Assembly: GCA_035532275.1 (NCBI GenBank)
Contig: DATKRG010000229.1
Location: forward strand, 14,661-78,660
Direction of reading: 5' to 3'
Length of the DNA: 64,000 nt
Source of the DNA: UBA9676 sp035532275
GTDB taxonomy: Bacteria > Actinomycetota > Actinomycetes > Streptosporangiales > Streptosporangiaceae
Shown: piece after piece, positions 63,969 to 64,000 of the stretch
How the letters are laid out: each line of letters starts with the position of its first letter
Numbering within the stretch: the first letter of the stretch is position 1
The notes under the pieces: model-generated
What the model was told of the DNA's origin: nothing
Databases searched by the model: none
The model's input: the letters and a program-made list of their open reading frames with translations, nothing else
Program-made: the position numbers and the translations under genes

Positions 63969-64000
63969 CCGCCCTCGCAGGCGCTAACTGGACATGCGGG

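Overview
The window is one contiguous stretch of a very GC-rich actinobacterial chromosome. The evidence is strong GC bias at third codon positions, many GTG starts, 1-8 base overlaps between neighbouring genes, and actinobacterial marker genes: the mismatch endonuclease NucS, the CysO/Mec/CysM cysteine pathway, a DUF2550 gene after atpC, DUF3039, DUF2017, and a PduO-type adenosyltransferase beside the atp operon. The order atp operon - adenosyltransferase - nucS - epimerase/thiolase - thioredoxin/TPR - pncB - clpS - mec/cysO/cysM - MBL hydrolase - rph - rdgB is, from memory, the order in Mycobacterium tuberculosis (about Rv1304-Rv1341). Here atpF and atpH are separate genes (fused in mycobacteria), and nucS, mce, thiolase, meaB and icmA lie together as in Streptomyces. 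I place it in the Streptomyces/Streptosporangiales/Frankia part of Actinomycetes without naming a genus.

Layout. 1-7.3 kb: atpB(partial)-E-F-H-A-G-D-C and a DUF2550 gene. 7.4-13 kb: cobalamin adenosyltransferase, a structured 450-base intergenic region that may encode a small RNA, a convergent GMC oxidoreductase/aldehyde dehydrogenase pair, and a RibD-like protein with its domains in reversed order. 13-17 kb: an SRPBCC gene facing a chelatase-like gene, nucS, a small zinc-binding protein, an alpha/beta hydrolase and an SDR. 17-28 kb: a DivIVA-type coiled-coil protein, then a short-chain acyl-CoA block (methylmalonyl-CoA epimerase, thiolase, MeaB, and an isobutyryl-CoA mutase large subunit preceded by a perfect 20-bp palindrome). 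Between these lie a DUF2127 membrane protein, an ABC-like protein without a Walker A motif, a MarR regulator and an ECF sigma/beta-propeller pair. 28-39 kb: a VapBC-like pair, thioredoxin/TPR protein, MarR, malic enzyme, YqgE, DUF3039, two NAD-salvage genes, clpS-DUF2017-mec-cysO-cysM and an MBL phosphodiesterase-like gene.

39.4-53.9 kb is the most unusual region: ten co-directional, mostly overlapping genes placed between the MBL gene and rph. They encode four GT2 glycosyltransferases (one fused to a large polytopic membrane domain), two NodB-type deacetylases, a small membrane protein, a polysaccharide flippase fused to a kinase-fold domain, a three-part phosphoribosyltransferase/kinase-like/HAD phosphatase protein, and a nucleotide-sugar epimerase. 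Together they look like a complete pathway for making, modifying and exporting a glycan or glycolipid.

54-64 kb: rph-rdgB, bcp, a tRNA with a UAG anticodon and a short variable loop, a small ORF/nucleotidyltransferase pair of lower GC, a PHP phosphatase, a SnoaL-like protein, a second MBL protein, a YbaK deacylase, a cyclodeaminase-family protein, a MarR/methyltransferase pair, and a nitronate monooxygenase-like gene behind a 29-bp inverted repeat. I saw no CRISPR array, rRNA gene, insertion sequence or prophage.
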